In this document: in pieces, positions 34,456-44,825 of the stretch | How positions within the stretch are numbered: the first letter of the stretch is position 1 | Layout: the number at the start of each line of letters is the position of its first letter | NCBI GenBank assembly: GCA_008921705.1 | Contig: VFFE01009164.1 | Coordinates: forward strand, 3,028,785 to 3,092,784 | Reading direction: 5' to 3' | DNA from: Burhinus oedicnemus | Taxonomy: Eukaryota > Chordata > Aves > Charadriiformes > Burhinidae | DNA length: 64,000 bases | Notes under the pieces: model-generated | What the model saw: the letters and a program-made list of their open reading frames with translations, nothing else | Database searches by the model: none | Told to the model about the DNA's origin: nothing | Program-made: the position numbers and the translations under genes

Positions 34456-36979
34456 ATAGCCTCTGTTCAAGCAGAAAGGTAAAAAGCCAGGTACAGAGGA
34501 GTCATGTGAAAAATAAACAAATCAAAGGTCTGAATCCCCGCTCTAGACAGCAGTGTTTGCATGGAGGTGCGTTTGCAGGCACTGCAGACACGCACCCTCT
34601 TACCATCGCGTTTATTAGCAGTCTCTAAAGGTGCAGTGTCCAAAATAACAGCCTGATTCAGAGTGCACCAAAATCGGTGGAAAGACTCCCACTATATTCA
34701 GCAGCACTTGGCTTAAATCATAAAAATGTCATGTTCAGAGTGCTCTTTAACTTCCCTATTTACAGCATTCCCCAGCCAGGAATGGTGTCCATCCTTCACA
34801 CACCACGGGATGAGAGAGGGAGGGTGGTACATGGCTAAACAAAGGAATTTTTCAGGAGGGCAGAAAACTGTTGCTGGCTGCCTTAAGTGACCAAATTTGC
34901 AACTTCAGGTCAACACAGTGTGTTAAGAGTCAATGAATATCTTGGCTGGAAAAAAAAGAAATTTAAAAAATAGTTGTTCAGATATATTTAAAATAAAATG
35001 TCTCATTTGAAAAATGTCTCTTACATGGTTACCTGTATTTCCTGTATTTTAAAGGTTAAATATAATGTCAGGACATGAACAGTTAGTTTGGGGTTGGATT
35101 TTGAATCAGTTTGACTCTGCTTTGAGTGAATTTCTTCCAAAAATTTTTTTCCAGTGTTTTATTTCAATCTGAAAATAAAAATGCCAGTTCTGTTTCAGGA
35201 AAACAGCAACTTATCTTTTATATTCTGAGTTTTTAGTTCTGTGACCACACTAGAAAAGCAGCTGTTCAGACGATCTTAATTATAGACGTAACTGTAGTCA
35301 TCTCTGTCAATAATGAGCAGATAATTTCTTGGGCCATATTGACTAGCAGTACAGTAGAAAGAAAGTGCTGTGTATTTCAGATTTATTTAACATTCCCTTC
35401 ATAAATCCATTTCTCCTGCTCCTCTGCTGTTTTCCCAAATGTCATTATAATGGAATATAGAAGCAGCACAATAGTACAGAGCAGGACAGAGGGAGTTTTG
35501 GAGATACAACACACACAGCCCGCTCCAGGCATGAAGCAAAAGCCAAAGAAAAACTGACTGAGCAGATTCATATGAAATTCTTATTTAAAATTTCTTAATA
35601 TCTAACTACAGCCTCTCATTTCCCAGCCATCAACTGCTTCTTTCAGTGTTTATATTAATATGTGGATACACACACAAATCCTAGAAGGAAAAGAGATGCA
35701 ATTGATTGCAAACCTTATTTTCCTATACTCATGCTCAGTCTCCTAACGTGTGTGTAAATTAATCGGCAGCACTGACGAGTGCATTGGGGACCTTCATTCA
35801 GAGCTGTCTCCTGGGTCTGTGATGCTCCATGTGAAGGCAGGACCCTGGCAAATGCACCAGTAATAATGCCTGTGAAGGGTCAGAGTCACTGGCAAAGGCA
35901 GAATGGGTTTTCAGCTCTACTTTTCCTGTAAAAATAGCCATGCTTTTAAAAAGTAGAAGATAAGCACACTGACACAGGGAATGTGAGAATAGACTCTCTG
36001 GTAATCTCCATTACACATCTTCCCAGCAGGTGGGTGAGACATATGTGGGACAGGAGGATGCTCCAAGGCATGTGCTGGGACAGGATGCTAGCACAGGGCT
36101 GCAGGTGTCATGTATGGGGCCTACCTCCCATGAAACGTGTCCACCTACAAGTTCACACTTAGTCTAAACTAGTTGTTGTGGTTTCTTCTCATGACAGGTA
36201 GTGAAAGAAGGCACTTCCAGAAGTGGCTCAGACTAGTCTAAGGTGAATCCTAAAATGGGCAGCAAGTCACTCAAAGCTGTTGGGCCCATGGGGACATTCC
36301 CAACTGGTAATCCTCTGTATGGGAAGCCTCAACTCTCCATAAACCCAAGATGTGCATGCATCTGCCTGATGTAAATGACAGGAGCTGTGGCCTGGGAGTG
36401 CTGCACGATTTTCAGAGACAACTCTGCCTGGTCGATGGGTCCGCATCCCAGACCTCCATAGCTCAACTACAAACATGATTACCTCTACAGATCTGCCCCG
36501 CAGTGATGCAGATTGCTGTCCACACCCACGGATCAGTTTCAAAAAATGGCACAAAAAACTGTTGTCAGAATTTGGGCAGCTGTACTGAGCTGCAGGTCCC
36601 CATCACACCCGAGGGTGGGCAGAAAAGACAAAGACCTTGACTTCTTGGGAACTGCAAGCCTACTCACACACAGGGAAGACTTCAGTACTGGGGAATATAA
36701 GCAAAAACATTGCATATTTTGGTGCTGCACCCAAAACCCAAGCTAAACCTGTTTTCCTCTGGTTATAAACGCAAATAGATGTGGCAGAATAAAATCTTTT
36801 AACTTTCAGATATGTTTGAGCTTTTCAGTAGCATGATTGATAGTCAATAAATGTATTACAGAATGAGACATTTATTTGACTGTGCAACTACTGCCATATA
36901 AAATCCCTGGCAGCAAGATCTATGCAGTGTTAAGTTTAAGTCTATTTATGTATATTCATGGATATATTGGACAGGACCT
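34456..36979. other. Unique AT-rich sequence
   Basis: No gene, RNA or clear repeat is recognised. TGTTGTGGTTTC at 36174 resembles the inverted start of the LTR family that ends at 34455, but the match is too short to annotate. Confidence 0.4.
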
Positions 36980-37245
36980 TTGTCATCCATAACTGCTCGA
37001 GCAATAGGGCCTGGATGCACAAGGCATTTTGGAAGAGACAGGACCCTTCATGATTCAAGGCTTAGGAGAAGATGTTCTCCAATTACGAAGCTGAGAAGGA
37101 CATTTTTTCTGTGGCAGGTCAGTCCACAATTGCTCTCTTTAGGAGCAGTCAGTGCTAGTTGCTGTCAAACCCAATGGCCAGATGACCTGACCTCTGGACT
37201 AGCACAAGCAGGTCTGATTCAGTATGGCAATGCTTCCACTGCATA
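36980..37245 (+). repeat. Ancient 'GGTCTGATCCAGTATGGC' family repeat
   Basis: GACATTTTTTCTGTGGCAGG, then TCAGTCCACAATTGC, CAATGGCCAGATGACCTGAC and finally GGTCTGATTCAGTATGGCAA follow the common reptile/bird repeat remembered as '...GGCAGGTTATTCCATAATTG...GGTCTGATCCAGTATGGC...'. It is the inverse-oriented relative of the copy at 26925-27060 and is better preserved at its 3' end. The 146-codon frame that spans it (36980-37420) is therefore repeat-derived and not a gene. Confidence 0.6.
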
Positions 37246-38554
37246 TGATGAGGTCTTCTGGAGCAGAGTGTCCCTTTTAATAAACTATTTTCTAAATATT
37301 TTATTGCAGGAATTTCTTTGGGGACAGTATTACTCTTATTTGGACTTCGTAGGAAAACCCTCCCTTTCGGCTGATTTTTCATACTTTATTAAGAACATAA
37401 TTGGAATCCTTCTATACTGAAAAATATTTTGCCAGAAATTTATAATGGTGTGCAGACTAAGGATGAAGGTAAATTTAATCACTGTTTTTATTATTCTGTT
37501 TTCCTGAGTAGGGTAATTTCCCATCATCCTAAGTGGCTTGAACAGCCACAGGCTTGAAATAGTGATGATGGAATTTCCTGGGAACAAATTAATGTGGAGG
37601 CACTGAGATATTACAGTAATAGTGTGGTAAAGGAATGTGCCTTTTACTATACGCCTCCGTCATATTGATGTATATTTTGGCTAACACCAGCTGTCACTTG
37701 TGAAATGTGTACTACGTTGCGGCCCGTGTTTTTCTGGCCTCAGACTGAAGCAGGGAGCACTACGCCATGTCAGCCACTGCTGATCGTGGTCCTGCAGCGC
37801 TTTCCCATGCAGGCAGAGCTCCCACTGGTTTCCAGGCGGACATGTACAAGTTAGGGCGGCTGGATCCGTCCCTACCATGGTAAAAATAGACAGTTACTTG
37901 GTTGTTTTCATTAAAAGGAGGGGAAGGAGAGCATTATATAACAGGAGGGGTTTTGGGGGGAGCACTGGTTTATTTAAAACCTCCAGTGATAGCTGCTTTC
38001 CCCGACAGGAATTGGCTCTGCAGCAGGGCACGAAAGCTGGGATCTTGCCATTGCTGGAGAGCAACGCTCTTTTCTTTATTAGCAGACAATAAGCCACATT
38101 CAAGACATGCTAAAGAGTTGGAAGACAAGCAGCCAAAGCAGAGAAATTCAAAGTGAGGGCTGGTGCTTGGGAGCCTGGTGTTTGCATTTGCCTGCAAGGG
38201 AGAAGCAGACGCAACTGAAGATGCAGCAGCTCTTTGCCAATGTTCTCACTGCTAGTGGGGATCTGAGGGCAGAGATGGTTTTAATTGGCACCTCTGCTCA
38301 CTGCTTGTCCTGCAGTACTGGAGCAACCGGGCAAGTGCTGAAGGCAGGGCACACCCGAAAGGAGGTGGCATTTTTTTATGGTGGTGAGGGAAGTTTAGGG
38401 ACCACTTGCATGCAGTGAGTGAGGAGAAGGGGTGCATGGGAGCTGGAGGCTCTGTTAGCAGAGGAGTTTGGCCCTTGTTTCATGTGGGGAGGAGGGATTT
38501 TGATCCTCACAACCCTGCCGCTGTTCTGTCTGTCCCTGCTCTGTGCACCATCAG
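37246..38554. other. Unique sequence
   Basis: No gene or repeat recognised. Confidence 0.4.
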
Positions 38555-38641
38555 CTGTGCCCTCGTGATCCCCAGCCAGGGCTCACCTACTCAAAGGATA
38601 TGGCCACAGCTCTGCTGAAAAAACATGACCAGCCACTCAAG
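38555..38641 (+). other. 29-codon exon-like segment
   Basis: A pyrimidine-rich acceptor (CTGTCCCTGCTCTGTGCACC, then ATCAG) is followed by 87 bases, exactly 29 codons, and an AAG/GTGAGC donor. Only one frame is open and it reads well as protein: LCPRDPQPGLTYSKDMATAL and then LKKHDQPLK. Splice sites, length and composition all suit an internal coding exon of phase 0-0. I do not recognise the protein, and no partner exon can be linked. A decoy exon remains more likely than not. Confidence 0.27.
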
Positions 38642-41600
38642 GTGAGCCCAAAGGCTGGTTTCTTGTCTGGCAGAGGCCAGGAGAAAATGTCTGAAGAGAA
38701 TGAGAACAAGACTTGTCTCGTGTGTCCCCATCCATAGATGTTCTCCTGGCTGGTGCCTTTCCTGGCCCATGTCTCCTCAGGAGAAGCATGGCTCGCCGAA
38801 GCCCTAGAGGGCCCAGTGTGCTGTGGGACAAGGGAGCAGGTCTGTGGGGTGGCTGTGGAGGGGTGCTGGCACATCCCAAGCCAACTGTGGGCCTCCCATA
38901 GGATGCCAGCACTCTGATGGCACCACGCTGGGTGTCCTCAAAAGCCCTCAGACCGAAGTATTTTACATTATGCGTGCGTTGATCCAAAGCCCAGTTTTCC
39001 TATTGTTTTCAGTGGCATTTGGTTTGGGCCACAAGGCCCTGAATCAACACAGTGCTGAGCCTGGCAAGTCAAAGAGACTAGAGCACCTGATTAGCACAAG
39101 GCCTTTTTTTTAAATTATTCTCTGCCTGGCAACTTATGTTGGTTTTAGTGGACACTGTCACTTCCATGGGACTTCAGCAAATCCTGATGTTCATTGCAGA
39201 GCCCCTGGTTGTGGGCTCTAAAAGTAGACCCTCTTCCAAATGAAATACAGGATATTCTCACTGGTAACAACAAACTGTGTTCATTCCTTGAACCAGTTTT
39301 ATTGGGATACTGGGGTTCACAACATGCAAAGGTACGAGAAGGTAGCAGAGTCCTGGTGAAGGTCATATGAAAAGCCTCGTTCCAGAATGTTCACTAAAAG
39401 AAAACCTTACAAAAATGTATTTCAGCATGAGACATTAATTGTCAACATAGAGCCAAGGGGCATTTCTCACATGTAGTTTCAAATGCAAAAAAAAAAAAAA
39501 AAATGTTGGCACAGCTTTTGCTACAGTGGTTCCAGAGGAGTAATTAAACAGGAGTCACTTGGAGACAGCTCAGGGGAAAGTGTATGCCTGCGATGACGGA
39601 GGGGGAAGGACTGTGTGCCTGCATGCATACGTGTGTGTGCACATTGTTTTTTTATTTTTCTTAGTCATATTTGTGCATTATTTTCCTGCATGTCCATGGC
39701 ACCTTGCTTCAATGAACAGTTTGAAAGGCATATGCTGTTGAGCAAAGGGGAGAGAAACTCTCCTGATCTTTTTTTCTCTTATCTCAGTGAACATGCCATT
39801 TTTTTCCGCTTTTTCTAGGGCTTCTGTGACCTATGCTTTACACCACCTGGCGGGTTTAATTCATGAATCTTCTATTAGTATAACAGGCTCTGCAAAGGTG
39901 ACCTAAATGTGAAGGAGACAGATGCCATCAGTATCTCTCAAGGGTAAATACTTGACGTTTGCTCCCTTTTTGTGTGGCTGGTCTCTGTCCCAGATCTTGG
40001 CACTGTAGCTGAGCCACTGAGACTAATTCATTTTTGCTCCTACCTCAGATGCTCTGGATGAACATTAACCATAATTTTAAGAGTTTCCTGTGTTTTCCTC
40101 AAATGTCAAAGCCTTTCTCTTCTGTCTCTCCTGCTGGAGAAACCCCCGTCTTACACAGCTGAGCAATCTAGCTGGAAGAGCCCTTGTAACTCATAAGAAG
40201 TCACAGGGTGCTTTCTACCATCAGCAGAGCACATTTTGACCTTCAGGCAAGAGAACAGATTTTCCCTAAGGGTATAGCTAGCTCCATGTTGAGTCAGCTC
40301 AGCATCTCATTCTCACAGAGATCTCACCTGAAAAACTATCTTGGGATCTGCTGTGGCTGGCCGAGTAGTGACTAACACAGAGGCAGGATTAGGCAGAAGT
40401 AGGTCTGATGCAGATACCTGGCCCTGGTATTGGAGAAGGCAGCTTGTTTCTCTTTGCCGCAACATGAGACATATCCAATGCCATATAACACAAGGAAAGG
40501 GGAGCAATACCTATTCTTAGAGAGCATAAAAACATTTGGGCTTTGGGGCTGATGCCAGTGGGTCCATTTTGAGTGGAAAAAACCACAGGCTTGGACCTAA
40601 ACCATATAAAAGTGTATAGAAACATTTCTAGAACTACCAAGACATCTTGGGAAAGGGTCCCAATGGAACAACTAGAATGTTTAGACAACGAATGATCATC
40701 ACCACAGAGTGGACAAAAAGAGGATGATGGTCTCTGACATGGTCTCAGCAAGGATGCGAGATACCACGAGTAAACTCTAAATTCTGCCTGGGATTAGAAA
40801 GCAGCAAAAGCAAGGAGATGAGGAAACTTCTGTTCACTTCCTTACAAGATGCCTAGTAGTTTGGGTCCCAGCGAAACTGCCCGGATCCAGCCCGTGTAAA
40901 TGACCGAACATCAAGCCCAGATCCAGCCACGCTTTTGGCTCCGGGACACAATTCATATCTGTGTCCAAGCTGCATATTGTGGCCCTGCTCCAGGCTGAGC
41001 ACGCTGCACTTCTCCTCTGAGACAAAGCCCCATATCCATGCTGTCCGCATCATATTTATCCTCACGAGACTGTCCCAGGAAGGCTGTTTCATCTTTGGAA
41101 AAAAACTCCTTTGAAAACTGTCATTGTGCTGGGCTCATCTCTCCTTTCACACTCCTTCCCAAGGCAGTTACTTGTCTGCTGTAATTTACTCTTTAATGCA
41201 GCACTTTCCTATTCTGTGAGACAACAATCATGAAGCATTTAAATTCCAATTGAGTAGAGCTGGAGTGCAGAGGGGCTGCGGCTTGCACAGCGAGGATAAT
41301 GGGAACCTGAGACAGGGGACACCAGTTCAAGGCCCCCCAGGAAGGAAGGCTACAAGCTTCTCCCTCACATTCCCATCTCCCTAGAGATGTAAATCAAGAA
41401 AATGAAGGGAGGGGAAGAGGAGGAGGGGGGGTGTTTATAGAAAGAAAAGGGAAAATGGATTGAGTTGTGCTGAATTCTAAGACAAGGATCAGCTACACAA
41501 GAGAACTATTGAATAGCTGTGAAATCTGGAATTGAGCCATCAAAAAAGCTGCTGAGCTGCATGTGAATCAAGTTGATTATTTTTGAGAAGCACCTGATTT

Positions 41601-42374
41601 TTTTTTTTTTTTTGCCCCTCTCTCTCTCTCCCAGGCTTCGTGCTTAGCCTTGGAATTTGAACATGACTGCCGATGTGCTAAACTGCTTTTCCTTGAGATA
41701 GAGACGTTTTAGGGAGCAGGAGAGGAGGGAGTGCGGGGGAGCGTCTCTCTGAATGTGAAGGCCACAGTATCCGGGCCGGGAGCTGACAGGTTCCCCACTG
41801 CTCCCGGCAAGCAGCGAGGAATTTACACTGCTGGCAGAAAGCGAGCAGGAAAAGTAAAGAGCCATAACTCCCTGGGATGCGGAGGAGAGGGCTGCTCAAA
41901 GGGCTGCTTGCTGCTCCGTAGCTGGGCTGCAAGGATGTTTTGCCTGCTCCTCACCAGCTTTGCACTCCTGGGAACTCACATGTCTTACCTGGTCTCCCAG
42001 GATGGCACTGGCACCTATTTCCTGCTGAGTGGTCCCTGCTGGATCTCGGAAAATTAATTGCAAAGCCTCAATTTAATACTACACTTATTGTCATAGTGTC
42101 TGATTTTCCCATGAGTATTGGTGGAGTTATAATTCCCTCTGCAGCCTTCACTAGTGACGGAAGCAAAGCACAGGGATGCTAAGATGCTGTTTTCCCAAAG
42201 AGCACTGTGATTCCAGAGTGCCTTAAAAAGGCACACTGAAAAAAAAAAAAAATAGCAAGGCTGCTTTTAAAAATCTACCAATTTGCCTGGAGTTATGGAA
42301 TGAGTTGGGATTGCAAGAGTGAAACCTTGCCTTTCCTCATTTGGTATGGCTGAGAACTGTCTCTGTTTTAATTT
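38642..42374. other. Unique sequence
   Basis: Contains a 17-base A run (39487-39503), a 16-base T run (41598-41613) and a 14-base A run (42239-42252). The T run is followed by CT-rich sequence and CCCAG, an acceptor-like site at 41634. The GC-richer stretch at 41700-41950 leads to a small frame from 41935 (MFCLLLTSFALLGTHMSYLV, 40 codons) with a signal-peptide-like start. I see no confirmed gene. Confidence 0.35.
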
Positions 42375-42490
42375 ATTATTATTGTATTGCATTATTGTGT
42401 AATTTTATTGCATTAAAAATCATGTGAATAGCACCATGGTGCTCTACAAACAGAGAGCAACACAGAGCCACTGCTCCAAGGAGCCTTGTT
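42375..42490 (+). repeat. Ancient 'GGTGCTGTACAAACACAG' family repeat
   Basis: An ATTATTATTGTATTGCATTA-type start, then AGCACCATGGTGCTCTACAA, ACAGAGAGCAACACAGAG and CTGCTCCAAGGAGCC, follow the old amniote repeat also seen at 8165 and 55735. In that family 'ATTATTATT...' precedes 'GCGCTGTACAAACACAG...CCCTGCCCCAAAGAGC'. Confidence 0.45.
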
Positions 42491-43364
42491 AAACTGCCTC
42501 CAGATTTGACTCAAGAGACCTACACTCTATTACCTTATGCAGAAAACATCTACATTGTTTTATAGTTGTTTATTTATTGAACACTGAGGGTAAGCACTGT
42601 GCCGGGCAAATTTTGCAGTCTGGACAGATCTGTCAAATTTCACATCTTCTGCATGGGATGTGCCCATGTGGTCTCTTCCTTCTTCCCTCTATTATGGTAC
42701 TGTAACTCATCCCAACACTGCATCCTCTCCATCTCTCCAGCGAACTAGCTGATGAGAGCCAGGTCCCTTCTGGCCCTTGGAGGGATGTCCAGACCTTATA
42801 GACCATCTCTGCCTGTAGACCCTCCTCCTCCCATGGTGGTCACGCTAAGGGCTGAGAGGTCCCTGGCACCTTGGAGCAACCCTGGGGTTGCTCTCAGTGC
42901 CACCTCCACCTCACAAGAGCCTCCAGCTGTTTCAAGCCTGTGTAGCACCCACACATCAGGCCAGCGTTAGGAAAAGCTTTAATAGCTGTTGGCTGCCACA
43001 GCAAATCAAAGGAACTGGGATGCTGCCATGCTGGGGTCTGCAATGATGCCAGAGATACCCGAATGGGCCATAGCTCAGGGCTGGAGGCAAGGAAAGCCTG
43101 GTGGCAGGAGGGACCCCAGCAGCCCCAACCTCATCAGGCACCAGATGGGAAAAGGCTCAGTGCTCAGGGAGTTCTTTCTTTCCTTTCAGTGGAGAAGACC
43201 CTCTCATGGGGATGGAATACGCTCACCTGGGGGGGGAAGGGGAGGAAACACCCCGCTGGCCCCTATCAGCTCCCAGTTTCCTTTTGTGCTCTTGGTCCCC
43301 GAGCAGGCCCCAGCATCCCAGCACCGGTTATGTACAAGGTGCTGCCCTGAGAAAAAACTCGTAG

Positions 43365-43640
43365 CAATTACCGGCGAACCATCCCGCCGGGCGGAGGGGA
43401 CTGTGAAAGCATCAGGGCGGTGGTGGGTCAGCTCCGGCGGGAGGTTAGGGGCAGCGGGAGGGCAGGCATTGTGCACAGGCCATTGCTGCCCGCTGCAGAC
43501 CTCGGCCATTCACACGGAGCCCGACTCGGGGCCCCTTGAAGTTAATGAAAAGACTCTCCGGGATGTCAGCGGGCTTTGGGCTGAGCCCTCGCTGAGCAAA
43601 AGCAGGTCCGTGTCCTCTGTAACTCAGCAGGACGGTGAGC
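43365..43640. other. Small CpG-rich patch
   Basis: By hand count about 19 CpG dinucleotides fall in roughly 275 bases, with high G+C. The surrounding tens of kilobases are CpG-poor. Such patches mark unmethylated regulatory DNA or coding exons under constraint. It overlaps the exon-like segment at 43499-43634 and the second half of a 223-codon plus-strand frame (42989-43660). It is too short for a classical promoter island. Confidence 0.55.
43499..43634 (+). other. Exon-like segment in the CpG-rich patch
   Basis: An acceptor (GCCATTGCTGCCCGCTGCAG) is followed by 136 bases and a GACG/GTGAGC donor. The open frame reads AIHTEPDSGPLEVNEKTLRD and then LSKSRSVSSVTQQD, a polar, disordered-protein-like composition. 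It starts in phase 0 and ends in phase 1. The family is not recognised. CpG enrichment adds some weight, but a decoy cannot be excluded. Confidence 0.23.
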
Positions 43641-44699
43641 TCCAGGAGCACCCAGGCTGAGTGGCTTTCAGACAGGTGCAGGCAGCATCTTCCTATGGCG
43701 GCTGCTAAAGCACCTCAGAGGTTGGCAACCACTTTTTTTCGTCTTTTTTTTTTTTTTTCAAAGGGGAAAAAAAATAATTAACCTTCACCTCAGGTCCCAG
43801 CTCGCATAACCACAGATCAGATTCTACTAATAATTTGCTTGCTTAAGTGACTCATAATAAACATTGTGAGTTTACTTTTGCTTTGAGAGCAGCTGATCTT
43901 TGGAACAAACCGCCCACAGGCGTACAATCATGTGACCCATTTGCTGATTTAACCCTCTGAATCTCCAGACCCTGTGAAACTGCTGCTGGCGGGAAAGCCT
44001 GGTGTCTGGGAAATTTTGTCGTCAAACACGCAATAATATCCAGAGAGGGTGTGATCTCTTCTTCACCTGTTTCAGACTGGGGTGCCCTTGCTAAAGTCAG
44101 TGGCCCCCACATATGGGCTCAGGGAAGCGGGTGAAGGCAGGGACTGCCTGTCCCATCCAAAGTTGCTGTTTATGCATATTTTCTGTGGTGGCATTTTTTC
44201 CTTATTACAAGTTCTTCTGAGGATCCTTTTACCCATTAATTATAGATGAGCACGCTCAGCCTTGGTTCCCCCTCAGGCCAGCCTGAGCCTCAGCAGTACT
44301 AATACAGGGTTTGGAAGGCACCAAGACCCAGCACCGTGACCTCAGGCTGAGCACAGGATCCTGACGGGACACCACGGGACACACGGGCTGGTGCCAGTCT
44401 CAGAAGGACACATTGCTGCTGTAAATAAAAAGAGCCAGGGCTTGTTTTCATAGAGCTAACCTCTTTTCCCCTCCAAAGCACAGGGTGCCCACCCTGCCTG
44501 CCTACGCGGCAAGCCCGGGCTCTGTGCTTTGCCCCAGCACCGCTGAGGTGGGCAGACCATGCCTAGGACTTCCACTGCAACCCCTCGTGCAAAGGCAGAG
44601 ACGACACGTTCACGCTGACCTGGGTGCGCAGCTGCGTGTGCCAGCGGTGACACCCTGAAAGGCCCTCCCATCTGCAAAGTGTGAACAGGGCACACCTTG
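43641..44699. other. Unique sequence with a T run
   Basis: A 15-base T run lies at 43744-43758. Short overlapping frames occur, none convincing. The part from 43840 to 43980 is non-repetitive and could be a regulatory element, without firm evidence. Confidence 0.35.
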
Positions 44700-44825
44700 T
44701 TTCACACCCGTAGCATAGGAGTGACTGTGTCCTGTTTTGCAGGTGGAGATAACCGAGTCTGAACTCACGGAAGGGCTTCCCCAAGGTCATATAGGAAAGC
44801 CCTGCCAGAGCATGCCCTGTAATGT
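44700..44825 (-). mobile_element. MIR-like SINE remnant, reverse orientation
   Basis: CCTGTTTTGCAGGTGGAGAT, then AACCGAGTCTGAACTCACGG, CTTCCCCAAGGTCATATAGG and CCTGCCAGAGCA follow the reverse complement of a MIR core ('TTTTACAGATGAGGAAACTGAG...TTGCCCAAGGTCACACAGC...GGCAGAGC'). It is strongly diverged. Confidence 0.45.

Noticed and set aside
36174..36190. TGTTGTGGTTTC as the start of a second LTR
   Set aside because: The match is only about 12 bases and no LTR body follows.
36980..37420. 146-codon plus-strand frame as a gene
   Set aside because: Most of it lies in an ancient interspersed repeat.
42989..43660. 223-codon plus-strand frame as a whole gene
   Set aside because: The first half is low in coding character and has no recognisable domain. 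Only the 43499-43634 part is kept, as an exon candidate.
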